Assembly: GCA_947627645.1 (NCBI GenBank)
Contig: CANQWV010000011.1
Span: 1-34,011 of the forward strand
DNA length: 34,011 bases
Source: an uncultured Lachnospiraceae bacterium
Lineage (GTDB): Bacteria > Bacillota > Clostridia > Lachnospirales > Lachnospiraceae
Direction of reading: 5' to 3'
Below, in pieces: positions 33,234 through 34,011 of this stretch. The notes below the pieces were generated by a model that was not told the origin of the DNA, did not search any database, and saw nothing but the letters and a program-made list of their open reading frames with translations. How positions within the stretch are numbered: the stretch's first letter is position 1; each line of letters begins with the position of its first letter. The translations under genes and the position numbers were made by a program.

Positions 33234-34011
33234 TTATCTCTCCGCCGTCGTGTCATCCCCGACGCCAGCCGTCCACATGATCACAGCCGCTTCCCGGGGC
33301 TTCTCATAAAAATCCTTCCGCACGCCGACAGAGGCAAAGCCCAGCTTCTCATATAAGTGAATCGCGGGGGCATTGCTCTGGCGCACTTCCAGCGTGTACC
33401 TCAGGACGCCGCGCGCACGCCCGCGCTCCATAAGCTCCTGCAGCATCTGCCGTCCCACTCCTCTGTTTCGAAACTCCGGGGCAACCGCAACATTCATGAT
33501 ATCCGCCTCGTCGAACGACTGCAGCAACCCGCAATAGCCGACCAGCCTGTCTTCCTGCCGCGCCGTGAGATACAGTGCGTCCGGAGAGCGAAGAGAACTC
33601 AGGAATCCCTCCTCACTCCACGGTGCGGAAAAAACCTGCCGCTCCAGCGCGGCGACCTCCGGCACATCCTCAGGCGTCATCGCCGTGACCACAAGGCTCG
33701 ATTTTTTCTTCAAAGCCTCCGCGCGCTCGCGCTCTGCCTGCGAGGGACGCAGGTAATCCGGCGCGTGCTCTGCCGCCGTCTCGATCCGGCCCTCCCTCAC
33801 ATACTGCATCGCCAGCGCCGCCACCGCAGAGGCACGCTGACGGTTCACATGAGCCGGGGCAAAGCGATATGGCACCCGCATGACCCACTCCAGCTCCTCC
33901 CGGTAGACCGGCACGCCGTCCCCAAGGAACACCACCGGGCCGCCGAGCGCATTCAGCTTTTCCGCAATCTCCGCCACCGCGACCGGCTTCTGCTCCTCGA
34001 CAATACAGAAC
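33234..34011 (-). CDS. TsaB-RimI fusion, partial (N-terminus off the right edge)
   Basis: 259 residues are visible; the frame stays open through the right edge, so an in-window GTG is not the start. The first part (CIVEEQKPVAVAEIAEKLNA, then VVFLGDGVPVYRE and a AAEHAPDYLRPSQAERER segment) is the C-terminal half of TsaB, whose YLRPSQAER end is characteristic. After about residue 105 a complete GNAT domain follows: VTAMTPEDVPEVAALERQVF, LVGYCGLLQSFDEADIMNVA, RNRGVGRQMLQELMERG (acetyl-CoA loop), RYTLEVRQSNAPAIHLYEK and GFASVGVRKDFYEKP. These match RimI, which acetylates the N-terminus of ribosomal protein S18. TsaB supports TsaD in t6A formation. Such fusions are known in Clostridia, where the two genes are usually adjacent. 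Confidence 0.93.
   Translation of the reverse strand, partial: FCIVEEQKPVAVAEIAEKLNALGGPVVFLGDGVPVYREELEWVMRVPYRFAPAHVNRQRASAVAALAMQYVREGRIETAAEHAPDYLRPSQAERERAEALKKKSSLVVTAMTPEDVPEVAALERQVFSAPWSEEGFLSSLRSPDALYLTARQEDRLVGYCGLLQSFDEADIMNVAVAPEFRNRGVGRQMLQELMERGRARGVLRYTLEVRQSNAPAIHLYEKLGFASVGVRKDFYEKPREAAVIMWTAGVGDDTTAER

Overview
The window looks like a chromosomal segment of a Gram-positive anaerobe of the Clostridia, most likely Lachnospiraceae-like. The reasons are the compact tsaB-rimI / rnz / tsaD / ispD block, the TsaB-RimI fusion, a surface protein ending in a TGD-type sorting signal with CnaB-like domains, an Rpn-type PD-(D/E)XK protein, and purine-rich Shine-Dalgarno sites. The genus is not claimed. 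All protein genes read on the minus strand; the only plus-strand genes found are two tRNA-Ser genes.

Right end (about 30.3-34.0 kb): housekeeping genes. In transcription order they are a TsaB-RimI fusion cut by the window edge, rnz (RNase Z), tsaD and ispD. A strong hairpin at 30249-30292 separates them from the tRNAs and probably terminates transcription from both sides. Middle right (29.7-30.25 kb): tRNA-Ser(UGA) and tRNA-Ser(GGA), driven by a good plus-strand promoter that diverges from the promoter of an SGNH-like gene.

Left of the tRNAs (about 2.8-29.7 kb) lies a large accessory cell-surface locus. It starts with a membrane-anchored SGNH-like protein and a 1732-residue secreted, wall-anchored surface protein with its own promoter. 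A polysaccharide cluster follows: a TagA/WecG-type GT26 transferase, an O-antigen ligase/polymerase-like protein, LicD, an initiating sugar-phosphate transferase, an EpsF-like GT4, an acyltransferase-3 protein fused to a PL9-type pectate-lyase domain, four closely related GT4 paralogs interrupted by a TupA-like ATP-grasp protein, a GT-C-like membrane protein, a Wzm/Wzt-type ABC exporter, a DPM1-like GT2, and a GHMP sugar kinase fused to a GalU-like nucleotidyltransferase. Short gaps and overlaps suggest one or a few long transcripts.

Likely joint function (inference): the kinase-nucleotidyltransferase supplies an activated sugar. The initiating transferase and GT26 start a lipid-linked glycan, and the GT4 enzymes extend it. 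LicD, the ATP-grasp protein, the acyltransferase and the SGNH proteins decorate or trim it. The ABC pair and/or the Wzy-like protein export or polymerise it, and the PL9 domain may cut a uronic-acid-containing product outside the cell. No Wzx flippase, chain-length regulator or sortase gene is visible in the window.

Left end: an Rpn-family protein gene with its own promoter and terminator, then another SGNH hydrolase gene with its own promoter that runs off the left edge. The most unusual items are the acyltransferase-PL9 fusion, the kinase-nucleotidyltransferase fusion and the GT4 paralog array.
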